A DNA stretch of 64,000 nt from assembly GCA_943846665.1 (NCBI GenBank), contig OX044358.1, positions 744,001 to 808,000 on the forward strand. Reading direction: 5' to 3'. This DNA comes from Arcticimaribacter sp002477625 (GTDB lineage: Bacteria > Bacteroidota > Bacteroidia > Flavobacteriales > Flavobacteriaceae). A program made the position numbers and the translations under genes. How positions within the stretch are numbered: position 1 is the first letter of the stretch; each line of letters begins with the position of its first letter. The notes beneath the pieces were generated by a model that did no database searches, had not been told where the DNA came from, and saw only the letters and a program-made list of their open reading frames with translations. This document shows, piece by piece, positions 45,680 to 54,912 of this stretch.

Positions 45680-46219
45680 ATGAAAAATCTGATTCTATTA
45701 TTCATTTGTTTAGCTTTTGTAAGCTGTAGCAGTATTCGTGTTTTTAGTGATTTTGACACCTCAGTTGATTTTAAAGAATACAAAACCTATGCTTTTTTCA
45801 AGCCGGGTATCGATGAGGTTGAAATCTCAGATCTGGATAAAAAAAGAATCTTAAAAGCTATTGAAGCTGAATTAGACGGAAAAGAACTGACCAAATCAGA
45901 AACCCCCGACTTGTTGATTAATCTGGCAGTCAAATCATCTAACGATGTTTATATTAATCAGAACAACGGTTTTGGATTTGGATATGGTTATGGCTTTGGA
46001 TTTTGGAATGGATGGGGATGGCCTAATAACAATATCGCTACGGTGAGTTCGCAAACAAATGGCATGCTGTTTATTGATTTTGTTGATACAAAAACCAAAC
46101 AGCTTGTTTGGCAGGGAAAAGGCAAAGGGTATATTAGTGAGTACACTAAAAAAAGAGACGAACGTATCCAATGCTTTGTTACAGAAATCTTAAAAAACTA
46201 CCCTCCAATTAAAGAATAA
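45680..46219 (+). CDS. DUF4136 lipoprotein
   Basis: This 179-residue lipoprotein has signal MKNLILLFICLAFVSCSS, with the lipidated cysteine at 16. The body begins IRVFSDFDTSVDFKEYKTYA, the standard opening of DUF4136. A glycine-aromatic stretch (GFGFGYGYGFGFWNGWGW) sits in the middle, then GMLFIDFVDTKTKQLVWQGK. Members are periplasmic or outer-membrane lipoproteins of unknown role. Confidence 0.9.
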   Translation: MKNLILLFICLAFVSCSSIRVFSDFDTSVDFKEYKTYAFFKPGIDEVEISDLDKKRILKAIEAELDGKELTKSETPDLLINLAVKSSNDVYINQNNGFGFGYGYGFGFWNGWGWPNNNIATVSSQTNGMLFIDFVDTKTKQLVWQGKGKGYISEYTKKRDERIQCFVTEILKNYPPIKE

Positions 46220-46274
46220 AACATTAGCGATCTCGAAGTTTTACTTTTGAGACTGCTGCTGTAAAGGAAATGGT

Positions 46275-46282
46275 TATATTTG
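46275..46282 (+). promoter_or_regulatory. -7 box of the SulP gene promoter
   Basis: TATATTTG is an exact TAnnTTTG match, with transcription expected to start near 46289. It overlaps an in-frame TTG at 46280, so that codon cannot be the start and the TTG at 46307 is preferred. No clear -33 TTG is present at normal spacing. Confidence 0.65.
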
Positions 46283-46306
46283 CCGCTTTGTAAAAAACAC
46301 CATTCC

Positions 46307-47920
46307 TTGAAAAAAATATTAAAAAACTTCAGTCAAAACCCAAAAAACGATATCCTTTCTGGATTAACAGTTGCACTCGCATTGGTTCCTGAGGCGGTAG
46401 CCTTTGCATTCATTGCAGGCATAGACCCATTGGTTGGACTCTACGGTGCTTTTATGATGGGGATTGTTACTGCAATTTTTGGAGGAAGACCCGGAATGAT
46501 TTCTGGAGCGACCGGCGCCATGGCTGTAGTTATGGTTCACATGATTCAGCAAGGAAATGAAGTAGGAAATACACTCGCACAACCCGTTGAAAACCTAGGT
46601 TTACACTGGCTTTTTATCACCCTGCTACTTGTGGGTGTAATTCAAATTGCAGCAGGTGTATTTAAACTAGGAAAATTTGTTCGTTTGATTCCACATTCAG
46701 TAATGATGGGGTTTGTAAACGGATTAGCCATTGTTATTTTCTTATCCCAACTGGGCTTATTTCAAAAAACTACTGCCGCTGGCGCACAATGGATTCAGGG
46801 CGCTGAACTATATACCATGCTTGCTCTAGTAGTAATGACCATGGCAATCATGTACTTTTTACCTAAACTCACCACTAAAGTTCCTGCAGCTCTAGTAGCA
46901 ATTGTAAGTGTTGCTCTAGTAACCGTTTTCGGAGGCCTTGACGTTTCTACCGTAGGCTCCTTCATTAAAGATGGAGGTGGCGAAGGTTTACAGGGAGGTT
47001 TACCTATATTCCAGGGACAGATTTTCGAATTATTATATACCCTTGAGGGGCATTGGAACTTGATTTTACCCACTGCATTTTTATTAGCTGCTGTTGGTCT
47101 GATTGAATCCCTTATGACCTTAAATTTAGTTGATGAAATAACCCAAACACGAGGGAGTGGAAATCGCGAGTGTTTGGCACAAGGTGGCGCTAATTTCTTA
47201 AACGGATTATTTGGTGGAATGGGCGGTTGTGCTATGATTGGACAATCGATCATTAATGTTAATTCAGGTGGGCGTGGACGTTTATCTGGAATTGTTGCCG
47301 CACTTTCGTTGCTTATGTTTGTGCTTTTTGGATCAGGTGTAATAGAACTTATTCCCATAGCTGCACTTGTCGGAGTTATGTTTATGGTTGTCATCGGAAC
47401 CTTTGCTTGGAGTAGTTTTAGAATCATTGGTAAAATTCCAAAGTCCGATGCATTTGTACTCATTTCTGTTTCTGCCATTACGGTCTGGCAAGATTTAGCC
47501 ATTGCCGTTATCGCTGGGGTTATCATCTCGGCTATGGTATTTGCATGGGAAAATGCAACTATGATCCGTGCTCGTAAACGAATAAAAGAAGATGGTACTA
47601 AGGTCTATGAAATCTGGGGACCTCTGTTCTTTGGATCGATTCAGAATTTCAGCTCTAAATTTGATGTTCAAGCTGATCCGGACATTATTGAAATTGACTT
47701 CATCGAATCGCGCGTGAGTGATCATTCCGGAATTGAAGCGATTGAAAACCTAATTCAAAAGTATCTGAACCTAAAGAAGCAAGTAAAACTGACTCACTTG
47801 AGTCCAGAATGTAAAACCTTACTTTTGAAAGCAAATCCATCACTTGACAGTAGTATTGAGGCCTCAATAGATGATCCGCGTTACTATGTAGTTACTGACT
47901 TGGTAGACCGAGAAGTATAA
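46307..47920 (+). CDS. SulP family inorganic anion transporter
   Basis: SulP proteins carry sulfate, bicarbonate or related anions across the inner membrane. The 537-residue protein (start TTG 46307, MKKILKNFSQNPKND...) has about 11 to 12 membrane segments. The SulP signature is ILSGLTVALALVPEAVAFAF followed by DPLVGLYGAF, and GGMGGCAMIGQSIINVNSGG is in the core. A C-terminal STAS domain closes it (PDIIEIDFIESRVSDHSGIE). The substrate cannot be told from sequence. The gene converges on alaS with a gap of 11 bases. Confidence 0.9.
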   Translation: MKKILKNFSQNPKNDILSGLTVALALVPEAVAFAFIAGIDPLVGLYGAFMMGIVTAIFGGRPGMISGATGAMAVVMVHMIQQGNEVGNTLAQPVENLGLHWLFITLLLVGVIQIAAGVFKLGKFVRLIPHSVMMGFVNGLAIVIFLSQLGLFQKTTAAGAQWIQGAELYTMLALVVMTMAIMYFLPKLTTKVPAALVAIVSVALVTVFGGLDVSTVGSFIKDGGGEGLQGGLPIFQGQIFELLYTLEGHWNLILPTAFLLAAVGLIESLMTLNLVDEITQTRGSGNRECLAQGGANFLNGLFGGMGGCAMIGQSIINVNSGGRGRLSGIVAALSLLMFVLFGSGVIELIPIAALVGVMFMVVIGTFAWSSFRIIGKIPKSDAFVLISVSAITVWQDLAIAVIAGVIISAMVFAWENATMIRARKRIKEDGTKVYEIWGPLFFGSIQNFSSKFDVQADPDIIEIDFIESRVSDHSGIEAIENLIQKYLNLKKQVKLTHLSPECKTLLLKANPSLDSSIEASIDDPRYYVVTDLVDREV

Positions 47921-47931
47921 ACCTCATTTCC

Positions 47932-50544
47932 TTACTCAACCAAAGCTGCTGCAGCTTCTAACATTGCAGCGATACCCTCTGGATTTTTACCTCCTGCCGT
48001 AGCGAAAAAGGGTTGTCCACCACCTCCACCTTGGATGTGTTTCCCTAATTCCTTCACAATAGTTCCAGCGTTCATTGATCGTTCTGCAACCAATGCTTTG
48101 GAGATGTAGCAACTGACCACAGGCTTTCCACCCTTTTGGGTAACCAGTATCAAAAATAAATTATCTTTTCCTTGACCCAAATCAAAAGCTAAATCCTTAA
48201 TCGCCGGTGGTGTGAGATCTACTTCTACTGCTAGAAACTCCACTCCATTTACAGTTTTGAGTTGCGTCTGTAATTCTTGTTTAACAATCTGAGTTTGTAC
48301 TTTTGAAAGGGCTTCTAGCTCTTTCTTCAAAAGTGCATTTTCTGCCTGTAAATCACCTATCGCCTTGACTGCGTCTTGAGGATGTTTTAGACTCTCATTA
48401 ATGCGTTTCAGCATCAGCTCTTGTGCATCAAAAAAGGCCTGAACTGCTTCGCCTGTAATGGCTTCGATTCTTCTTATTCCAGAAGCAACTGCACTTTCCG
48501 AAACAATTTTAAAAGACCAGATATCAGCCGTATTCTTTACATGCGTTCCACCACACAATTCAATGGAATCTCCAAAACGAATGGTGCGAACTGCATCGCC
48601 GTATTTTTCACCAAATAACGCCATTGCTCCGGACTTCATTGCCTCTGCAATTGGGACGGAACGTTTTTCTTCGAGCTCGATTTTTTGATTGATACGGGTG
48701 TTAACAAAAGTTTCAACCGCCTCAATCTCTTCTGAGGATAATTTAGAAAAATGAGAAAAATCAAAGCGCAAACCTGCTCCTTGAACCATGGATCCTTTTT
48801 GCTCAACATGGGTTCCCAAGATTTCTCGTAAGACCTGATGCATTAAATGAGTTGCCGAGTGATTGCATTCAGAACGAAAACGCTCTGCTGCGTTTACCTG
48901 CGCAGTAAAAGTATCTCCTACATTCTGAGGTAGTGTTTTGGTGTAATGTACAATCAGGTTATTTTCTTTCTTAGTGTCTATAATAGAAATAATTTCTCCC
49001 TTAGAATCTATCAGCAAACCTGTATCGCCTACTTGTCCACCACCTTCTGGATAAAAGGGTGTGGAATTTAAAACCAATTGAAATTGTTCTCCAGCTTTAA
49101 CCGAGTTGATTTTTCTGTAGCGCAACAATTGAACCTTATGCTCTAAATGATCGTACCCTACAAAGTCTTCAACTACTCCATCTTTTACCACGGTCCAGTC
49201 TTCTGCACTTGAACTTGAAGCTGCACGCGAACGTTCTTTCTGAGTCGCCATTGCTTTTTCAAAGCCAGCTTCATCCACATCAAAACCTTTTTCACGAGCA
49301 ATCAATGCAGTCAAATCAACTGGAAAGCCATAGGTGTCGTAGAGTTCAAATACCTGATCTCCTTGCAGACGCTTCCCTTCTGTTTTAGTGATCAAATCAT
49401 CCAACAGCAATAACCCTTGATTTAATGTTTTCAAAAAGGAAATTTCTTCTTCTCGAATGACATTTCTAGCCAGATCTTTTTGTGCTTTTAATTCGGGAAA
49501 TACAGCACCCATTTGATCCTCTAATCGGTCAACCAATGTGTAAATAAAAGGTTCTTTAAGATCTAAAAAAGTATATCCATACCGGATTGCTCTTCTCAAA
49601 ATTCTTCGGATAACATAGCCTGCTCCTGTATTACTTGGTAGTTGCCCATCGGCAATAGCAAAATAAACTGTTCGAGCATGATCTGCGATAACCCGCATAG
49701 CGCGGTCGGTTGTTTCTTCTTTGCCGAAGGTACGTTTTGTTTTTTGCTCTATCTCGTTGATTAACGGCATAAAGACATCCGTATCATAATTCGATGTTTT
49801 ATTTTGTAAAACCATACAAAGACGCTCAAAACCCATCCCGGTATCGATGTGCTGTGCAGCGAGTTTTTCTAAACTACCATCAGCCATTCGATTGAATTCC
49901 ATGAACACTAAATTCCAAACTTCTAGTACTTGGGGGTGATCCATATTGACCAAAGATGCTCCAGAAACCGCTTTCTTTTCCTCAGCAGTTCGCATGTCAA
50001 CATGAATCTCTGAACAGGGGCCACAAGGACCTTGTTCACCCATTTCCCAAAAATTATCTTCCTTGTTCCCTAAAAGAATTCGGTCTTCTGGAAGAATTTT
50101 TCTCCAATAATCATAAGCCTCCTTGTCTTGAGCCAATCCATCACCATCATGCCCCTCAAATACAGTAACATATAAAATGGATGGATCAATTTTATAAACA
50201 TCAACAAGGAGTTCCCAAGCCCATGCAATCGCTTCTTCTTTAAAATAATCACCAAAACTCCAATTCCCTAACATTTCAAAGAAAGTATGATGGTAAGTGT
50301 CGATTCCAACCTCCTCTAGATCATTGTGTTTTCCTGAAACACGCAAGCACTTTTGAGTATCAGCTACCCGAAGATTTTTTGGGACGCTATTTCCTAAAAA
50401 ATATTCTTTAAACTGATTCATTCCCGCATTGGTAAACATCAAGGTCGGATCGTTTTTGACAACCATGGGTGCAGAGGGAACAACTTTATGCATTTTTGAA
50501 GCAAAAAAATCTAGAAATTGTTGACGTACTTCAGCTGATTTCAT
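47932..50544 (-). CDS. alaS: Alanyl-tRNA synthetase
   Basis: AlaS charges tRNA-Ala and edits mischarged Ser and Gly. The 870-residue protein has the class II catalytic core from the N-terminus (MKSAEVRQQFLDFFASKMHK, TNAGMNQFKEYFLG). The editing domain has its HxxxH zinc motif (CNHSATHLMHQVL) and LCGGTHV. The C-Ala domain ends GGGGGQPFFATAGGKNPEGI. It starts at ATG 50544 and is divergent from the M23 peptidase gene across about 105 bases, an arrangement common in Bacteroidota. Confidence 0.97.
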   Translation of the reverse strand: MKSAEVRQQFLDFFASKMHKVVPSAPMVVKNDPTLMFTNAGMNQFKEYFLGNSVPKNLRVADTQKCLRVSGKHNDLEEVGIDTYHHTFFEMLGNWSFGDYFKEEAIAWAWELLVDVYKIDPSILYVTVFEGHDGDGLAQDKEAYDYWRKILPEDRILLGNKEDNFWEMGEQGPCGPCSEIHVDMRTAEEKKAVSGASLVNMDHPQVLEVWNLVFMEFNRMADGSLEKLAAQHIDTGMGFERLCMVLQNKTSNYDTDVFMPLINEIEQKTKRTFGKEETTDRAMRVIADHARTVYFAIADGQLPSNTGAGYVIRRILRRAIRYGYTFLDLKEPFIYTLVDRLEDQMGAVFPELKAQKDLARNVIREEEISFLKTLNQGLLLLDDLITKTEGKRLQGDQVFELYDTYGFPVDLTALIAREKGFDVDEAGFEKAMATQKERSRAASSSSAEDWTVVKDGVVEDFVGYDHLEHKVQLLRYRKINSVKAGEQFQLVLNSTPFYPEGGGQVGDTGLLIDSKGEIISIIDTKKENNLIVHYTKTLPQNVGDTFTAQVNAAERFRSECNHSATHLMHQVLREILGTHVEQKGSMVQGAGLRFDFSHFSKLSSEEIEAVETFVNTRINQKIELEEKRSVPIAEAMKSGAMALFGEKYGDAVRTIRFGDSIELCGGTHVKNTADIWSFKIVSESAVASGIRRIEAITGEAVQAFFDAQELMLKRINESLKHPQDAVKAIGDLQAENALLKKELEALSKVQTQIVKQELQTQLKTVNGVEFLAVEVDLTPPAIKDLAFDLGQGKDNLFLILVTQKGGKPVVSCYISKALVAERSMNAGTIVKELGKHIQGGGGGQPFFATAGGKNPEGIAAMLEAAAALVE

Positions 50545-50586
50545 TTAATAGTAATTTTGTGAGTTTAAACAAATTAGAAATTTTGC

Positions 50587-50594
50587 TATATTTG
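50587..50594 (+). promoter_or_regulatory. -7 box of the M23 peptidase/MerR promoter
   Basis: TATATTTG is an exact TAnnTTTG match, predicting a start near 50601 and a leader of about 50 bases. The -33 position holds TTT instead of TTG. Confidence 0.6.
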
Positions 50595-50649
50595 TTTATT
50601 GTTTTCTTTCTATATGCAAAAGAAATGAAAATTTACAAGAAAATAGTTC

Positions 50650-51627
50650 ATGGCAAAGGTTAAATACTACTACGATCCCGAAACGCTTTCCTATAGACCC
50701 ATTTCTTCTGGAAAACGATTGAAAATATCCAATTTATTTTCATTCTTAATCTCCTCTCTGCTCTTTGGTGTCATTGGATTATTCACTTTGTTGAATACCG
50801 ATGTAATCATTACCCCCAAAGAAATTTTGCAAGAACGCGAACTGAGTAATTATAAATTACAGTTTGATTTACTCGGTCGAAGAATTGAACAAATGCAGAG
50901 TGTATTAGCCAATATAGAAGAACGCGACAACGACATTTACCGCATCTATTTCGAAGCTAGTCCTATCCCTAAAGAGCAGCGCAGAGCAGGTTTTGGAGGA
51001 GTCAACCGCTACAGTGAGCTCGAAGGGTATAACAGCTCCGAAATGATCATCAACACAACGAAACAGATCGACATTCTATCTAAAATGCTGGTGGTACAAT
51101 CCAGTTCCTTGGAAGAAATTCAAGAGCTTGCCGAAAGAAAAGAAGAGCTTTTAGCTGCTATCCCTTCAATACAACCCGTTCGAAAAGAAGATTTGAAACG
51201 CATGGCATCTGGTTTTGGTTGGAGAATTGACCCCTTTACCAAAGCTAGAAAGAAACATTATGGAATGGATTTTTCAGCCACTCGAGGCACTTTGGTGTAT
51301 GCTACTGGTGACGGAAAAGTAGCCCGAGCAGACAACCGTGCTTCTGGTTACGGAAATCATATCCGTATAGACCATGGATTTGGTTACATTAGTCTTTACG
51401 CTCATTTGGATAAATACAATGTAAAAAGAGGGCAAAAAGTAAAACGAGGAGACATCATTGGTTATGTCGGAAATACTGGACGATCAGTAGCTTCTCATTT
51501 ACACTATGAGATCATCAAAGACAAAAAGAAAATCAATCCGTTGAATTTCTATTATGGGAATTTGAGTTCTGAAGAATTCGATGCCCTGCTTGCACAAGCC
51601 TCTCAGGAGAATCAATCTTTCGATTAG
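50650..51627 (+). CDS. M23 family metallopeptidase (LytM-type), membrane-anchored
   Basis: This 325-residue protein is a likely D,D-endopeptidase that cuts peptidoglycan cross-links. It begins MAKVKYYYDPETLSYRP, has one membrane segment near residues 28-48 (LFSFLISSLLFGVIGLFTLL), and a helical or coiled-coil region follows (LQERELSNYKLQFDLLGRRI). The C-terminal M23 domain shows the zinc motifs HYGMDFSATRG, YISLYAHLDKY and HLHYEI. The gene is three bases upstream of the MerR-type regulator, and alaS lies divergently. Confidence 0.92.
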   Translation: MAKVKYYYDPETLSYRPISSGKRLKISNLFSFLISSLLFGVIGLFTLLNTDVIITPKEILQERELSNYKLQFDLLGRRIEQMQSVLANIEERDNDIYRIYFEASPIPKEQRRAGFGGVNRYSELEGYNSSEMIINTTKQIDILSKMLVVQSSSLEEIQELAERKEELLAAIPSIQPVRKEDLKRMASGFGWRIDPFTKARKKHYGMDFSATRGTLVYATGDGKVARADNRASGYGNHIRIDHGFGYISLYAHLDKYNVKRGQKVKRGDIIGYVGNTGRSVASHLHYEIIKDKKKINPLNFYYGNLSSEEFDALLAQASQENQSFD

Positions 51628-51630
51628 GTC

Positions 51631-51960
51631 ATGGAACTCGATCTGCCAGAAAAAAGATATTATACCATTGGAGAAGTAGCCAAAACTTTTGAAGTCAACA
51701 CTTCTTTATTACGCTTTTGGGAAAAAGAATTTAAGGAAATTCAGCCCAAAAAGAAATCAAGTGGCGTCCGGAAATACACGCCTCAAGACATCCAAAACAT
51801 CAAACTCATCTTCCATCTTCTCAAAGAAAAAGGGATGACAATTGAGGGTGCAAAAAATCATTTGAAAAATTCTAAGAGTTCTGAAGAAAATAAGATGGAT
51901 GTTCTCAAGAAACTAGAACGCATCAAAAAAGAGTTAGAAAACTTACGCGATAATCTATAA
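51631..51960 (+). CDS. MerR family transcriptional regulator
   Basis: The 109-residue protein has a winged helix-turn-helix of the MerR type (YYTIGEVAKTFEVNTSLLRF, WEKEFKEIQP, RKYTPQDIQNIKLI) and a short helical tail (EENKMDVLKKLERIKKELEN) for dimerisation. It lacks an effector domain. It begins three bases after the M23 gene, so they form an operon. The alaS-M23-MerR arrangement is conserved in the class. Its targets are unknown. Confidence 0.9.
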   Translation: MELDLPEKRYYTIGEVAKTFEVNTSLLRFWEKEFKEIQPKKKSSGVRKYTPQDIQNIKLIFHLLKEKGMTIEGAKNHLKNSKSSEENKMDVLKKLERIKKELENLRDNL

Positions 51961-51962
51961 GC

Positions 51963-53267
51963 TTATTTTTTTCTGAAAAATAAAGTGATCGGAATTCCAT
52001 TGAAATCAAAAATCTCCCGCATCTGGTTTTCCAAGAAACGTTTGTACGGATCTTTTACATACTGTGGTAAATTACAGAAAAAGGCAAACTGAGGATGCGC
52101 AGTAGGTAATTGTGTGCAAAATTTAATTTTCACATGCTTTCCTTTGTATGCTGGAGGTGGTTTGTTTTCGATCACCGGTAATAAGATATCGTTTAACTTA
52201 CGCGTAGATACCCGGTTGGATCTGTTTTTAAAGACATCAACTGCCGTTTCAATTGCTTTAAAAATTCGTTGTTTCGAAACAGAAGAAACAAAAACAATCG
52301 GCACGTCTACAAAAGGTGCCGTTTCTGCACGGATTTTTTCTTCGAAAGCTTTGGTGGTTTTGTGATCCTTTTCTACTAAGTCCCATTTGTTGACCAAGAT
52401 TACAATCCCTTTGTTGTTTCGATGTGCCAGCCAAAATATATTCTGAACTTGTCCATCAAAACCACGTGTAGCGTCAACAACCAAAATGCATACATCACAG
52501 TGCTCTATCGCACGAACCGAACGCATAACTGAGTAAAATTCAATATCCTCTTTCACCTTTGCTTTACGTCGAATTCCTGCAGTATCAATTAAGTTAAATT
52601 CAAATCCAAAACGATTATAGCGTGTGTCAATACTATCACGTGTGGTTCCTGCAATATCGGTCACGATGTAGCGATCTTCTCCAATCAGGGAATTGATGAA
52701 CGAAGACTTACCAGCATTGGGTCGACCTACCACTGCAAAGCGTGGGACATCGTCGTCGTTGGTTTCGGTTTCTTCAGGAAGCGCTTTAACCAAATCGTCA
52801 AGCAATTCGCCAGAACCCCCTCCATTGTTCCCCGAAATAGGATATATTTTTTCAAAACCAAGACTATAAAACTCTACAGCTCCATCTTGACGCATGGCGT
52901 TATCTACTTTATTTACAGCCAAGAAAACAGGTTTACGAGAACGACGAAGTAATTGTGCAACTTCTTCATCCATACCGGTAACTCCCGTTTCAACTTCAAC
53001 CATAAAAATGATGGCATCTGCTTCTTCAATGGCAAGTTCTACTTGTTTGTCAATTTCTTTTTCAAAAACATCATCACTTCCGACTACATATCCTCCCGTA
53101 TCTATAAGAGAAAAATCTCTTCCGTTCCAGTCGGTTTTACCGTAATGACGATCACGAGTCACCCCGCTAACGGCATCAACAATCGCTTCTCTTTTTTGAA
53201 TCATTCGATTGAAAAAAGTCGATTTTCCAACATTGGGTCTTCCCACTATGGCAACAATTGCGCTCAT
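51963..53267 (-). CDS. der: Ribosome-assembly GTPase Der
   Basis: Der (EngA) is a double-GTPase needed for 50S subunit assembly. The 434-residue protein has two G domains, with P-loops GRPNVGKSTFFNRM (residue about 8) and GRPNAGKSSFINSL (residue about 181). G3 motifs are DTGGY and DTAGIR, and NKxD motifs are NKVDNA and NKWDLV. A C-terminal KH-like domain follows (NDILLPVIENKPPPAYKGKH). It lies 75 bases downstream of era on the same strand. Confidence 0.97.
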   Translation of the reverse strand: MSAIVAIVGRPNVGKSTFFNRMIQKREAIVDAVSGVTRDRHYGKTDWNGRDFSLIDTGGYVVGSDDVFEKEIDKQVELAIEEADAIIFMVEVETGVTGMDEEVAQLLRRSRKPVFLAVNKVDNAMRQDGAVEFYSLGFEKIYPISGNNGGGSGELLDDLVKALPEETETNDDDVPRFAVVGRPNAGKSSFINSLIGEDRYIVTDIAGTTRDSIDTRYNRFGFEFNLIDTAGIRRKAKVKEDIEFYSVMRSVRAIEHCDVCILVVDATRGFDGQVQNIFWLAHRNNKGIVILVNKWDLVEKDHKTTKAFEEKIRAETAPFVDVPIVFVSSVSKQRIFKAIETAVDVFKNRSNRVSTRKLNDILLPVIENKPPPAYKGKHVKIKFCTQLPTAHPQFAFFCNLPQYVKDPYKRFLENQMREIFDFNGIPITLFFRKK

Positions 53268-53341
53268 TTGAATTATTTTTTGAATTGCAAAAATAACCTT
53301 TTTACAAGGATTAGACTGTGTTTATTGCAGCGGAATCCTTT

Positions 53342-54226
53342 TTAATGTTTGTACCCAAAACGTTTGAGTTGGGCAATATTATTTCGCCAATCCTTATTGA
53401 CTTTTACATACAACTCCAAGTGGACTTTTTTACCAAAAAAACCTTGAAGAGTTTTTCGAGCCCCTACTCCTACACGCTTAAGAGCGGTTCCTTTGTGACC
53501 AATAATGATCCCTTTTTGGGTATCCCGTTCAACCATAATTACCGAACGTATTTTGATGATCTTTTCTTCTTCGAAAAAATCTTCCGTATCTACCTCTACC
53601 GAATACGGTATTTCTTTAGAATAGTACTGAAGAATCTGCTCGCGAATGGCTTCATTAACAAAAAAACGCTCGGGTTTGTCCGTCAATTGATCTTTTGGAT
53701 AATAGGCTGGTCCTTCAGGAAGTTTTTCGATAATATAATCCAAAACTTCTTTGACAGAAAAACCTGTAATTGCTGAGATCGGAAACACCTCAGCCATTGG
53801 AAGCATTTCTTCCCAAAAAGCAATGGTGGTCATCAGGATATCTTGATCTGCAGTATCAATCTTATTTATTAGGAGTAAAAGTGGAATTTTAGAGCCTTTA
53901 ATTTTCTCAAAAAAGGCAGTGTCTTTCATTTCCTTTTCTCCAATTTCAACCATATAGATTAAAATATCGGCATCATCCAAAGCAATTTTCACAAAGTCCA
54001 TCATTGAAGATTGCATTTCGTAGCTTGGCTTGATGACTCCTGGTGTATCAGAAAGCACCATCTGATAGTCATCACCATTGATGATTCCTAGGATACGATG
54101 ACGTGTTGTTTGCGCCTTTGAGGTTATGATGGAGAGACGTTCACCTACCCATGCATTCATCAACGTAGACTTCCCAACATTGGGATTTCCGACAATGGTA
54201 ACAAAACCTGATTTGTGTTTTTTCAT
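53342..54226 (-). CDS. era: GTPase Era
   Basis: Era is a GTPase that binds 16S rRNA during 30S maturation. The 294-residue protein from ATG 54226 starts MKKHKSGFVTIVGNPNVGKS. It has G3 DTPGV, NKID, and a C-terminal KH domain with GIIIGHKGTALKRVG. A longer frame upstream (to 54340) crosses the promoter and tRNA-fMet antisense and is not used. The start is supported by the -7 box at 54237-54244. It is paired with der. Confidence 0.96.
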   Translation of the reverse strand: MKKHKSGFVTIVGNPNVGKSTLMNAWVGERLSIITSKAQTTRHRILGIINGDDYQMVLSDTPGVIKPSYEMQSSMMDFVKIALDDADILIYMVEIGEKEMKDTAFFEKIKGSKIPLLLLINKIDTADQDILMTTIAFWEEMLPMAEVFPISAITGFSVKEVLDYIIEKLPEGPAYYPKDQLTDKPERFFVNEAIREQILQYYSKEIPYSVEVDTEDFFEEEKIIKIRSVIMVERDTQKGIIIGHKGTALKRVGVGARKTLQGFFGKKVHLELYVKVNKDWRNNIAQLKRFGYKH

Positions 54227-54236
54227 ATATTTTGCA

Positions 54237-54244
54237 CAAATGTA
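54237..54244 (-). promoter_or_regulatory. -7 box of the era promoter
   Basis: The minus strand reads TACATTTG, an exact TAnnTTTG match. It lies 11 bases upstream of the era ATG at 54226, giving a very short leader. Confidence 0.6.
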
Positions 54245-54287
54245 CATAGTTCCCAAGAAGTAAGTAGGTTGTTGCAGAATAAGTTTA

Positions 54288-54295
54288 TATATTTG
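54288..54295 (+). promoter_or_regulatory. -7 box of the tRNA-fMet promoter
   Basis: TATATTTG is an exact TAnnTTTG match. The predicted start near 54302 is two or three bases before the tRNA. The nearest TTG (54269-54271) is 16 bases upstream, a little short. Confidence 0.65.
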
Positions 54296-54304
54296 CACCC
54301 ACAG

Positions 54305-54374
<70 letters not shown>

Positions 54375-54377
<3 letters not shown>

Positions 54378-54421
54378 CTAAAACAATAAAACGGTTATAC
54401 TATTATAGTGTAACCGTTTTT
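54375..54421 (+). repeat. tRNA-linked hairpin repeat, copy 1 (likely bidirectional terminator)
   Basis: The copy begins CTACTAAAACAATAAAACGG, with its first three bases (CTA) shared with the tRNA 3' end. It folds as AAAACGGTTATACTA / TAGTGTAACCGTTTT (one wobble), with T or A runs on both sides. It terminates tRNA-fMet and, in the other direction, the HxlR gene, whose last codons (KTVTL, stop) lie in the stem. Three longer copies follow at 56012, 56588 and 57433. Confidence 0.88.
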
Positions 54422-54822
54422 GATTTATATCTTTCAATTATTGCCAGGTGTAATTCATTTTTATCTTTAACATTTGCTATGTCTTGATTATCGACAGGTT
54501 TAATATTGTGATGGCTCCACAAGGCCAACTCTATTATAACCGGAGTTAACGAAAGTCCTTTTTCAGTTAGAAAATAGTGATTAGTTTTTTGGTTGTCAGG
54601 CAATTTTTGTTTGACTATAAATCCTATTTTTTCAAGTGTTTTTAACCTATTAGATAAAATACTTGGTGCAATTGATTCATCGCTTTCGGAGAACTCTTTA
54701 AATGTTTTTTTTTGTTCTAATAGCATCAATTTTATAACAACAAGCGTCCATTTGTCTCCAACAATATCTAATGCTGAAGTTACAGGACAATTACACCTAA
54801 AAAACGTATCTAAAATTGACAT
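54403..54822 (-). CDS. HxlR family transcriptional regulator
   Basis: This 139-residue winged helix-turn-helix protein begins MSILDTFFRCNCPVTSALDI. It shows the HxlR pattern of an N-terminal cysteine region (CNCPV), then GDKWTLVVIKLML, SILSNRLKTLEKIGFI and HYFLTEKGLSLTPVIIELA. The C-terminus (YKSKTVTL) is partly encoded by the hairpin repeat, which suggests the gene was trimmed or extended at that boundary. It is divergent from a reductase gene and shares a control region with an inverted repeat. HxlR proteins usually repress or activate such a neighbour in response to electrophiles or redox signals. Confidence 0.9.
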   Translation of the reverse strand: MSILDTFFRCNCPVTSALDIVGDKWTLVVIKLMLLEQKKTFKEFSESDESIAPSILSNRLKTLEKIGFIVKQKLPDNQKTNHYFLTEKGLSLTPVIIELALWSHHNIKPVDNQDIANVKDKNELHLAIIERYKSKTVTL

Positions 54823-54841
54823 AATTATAAAAATATAATTT

Positions 54842-54876
54842 TTACTATCAAAACAATAGTAATTTTACTATTTTTG
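54842..54876 (+). promoter_or_regulatory. HxlR-type operator and -7 box of the reductase gene
   Basis: TTACTAT (54842-54848) and ATAGTAA (54856-54862) form a perfect 7-bp inverted repeat with a 7-base spacer, in the gap between the two divergent genes. A TATTTTTG -7 box for the reductase lies at 54869-54876. A regulator bound at the repeat would sit over the -33 region. Confidence 0.6.
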
Positions 54877-54912
54877 CTATCGAATCAAAAGTAATAATAA
54901 ATAATCAATCAT

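Noticed and set aside
46795..47526. A 243-codon minus-strand open frame inside the SulP gene
   Set aside because: It is antisense to a well-supported transporter gene and has no recognisable motif.
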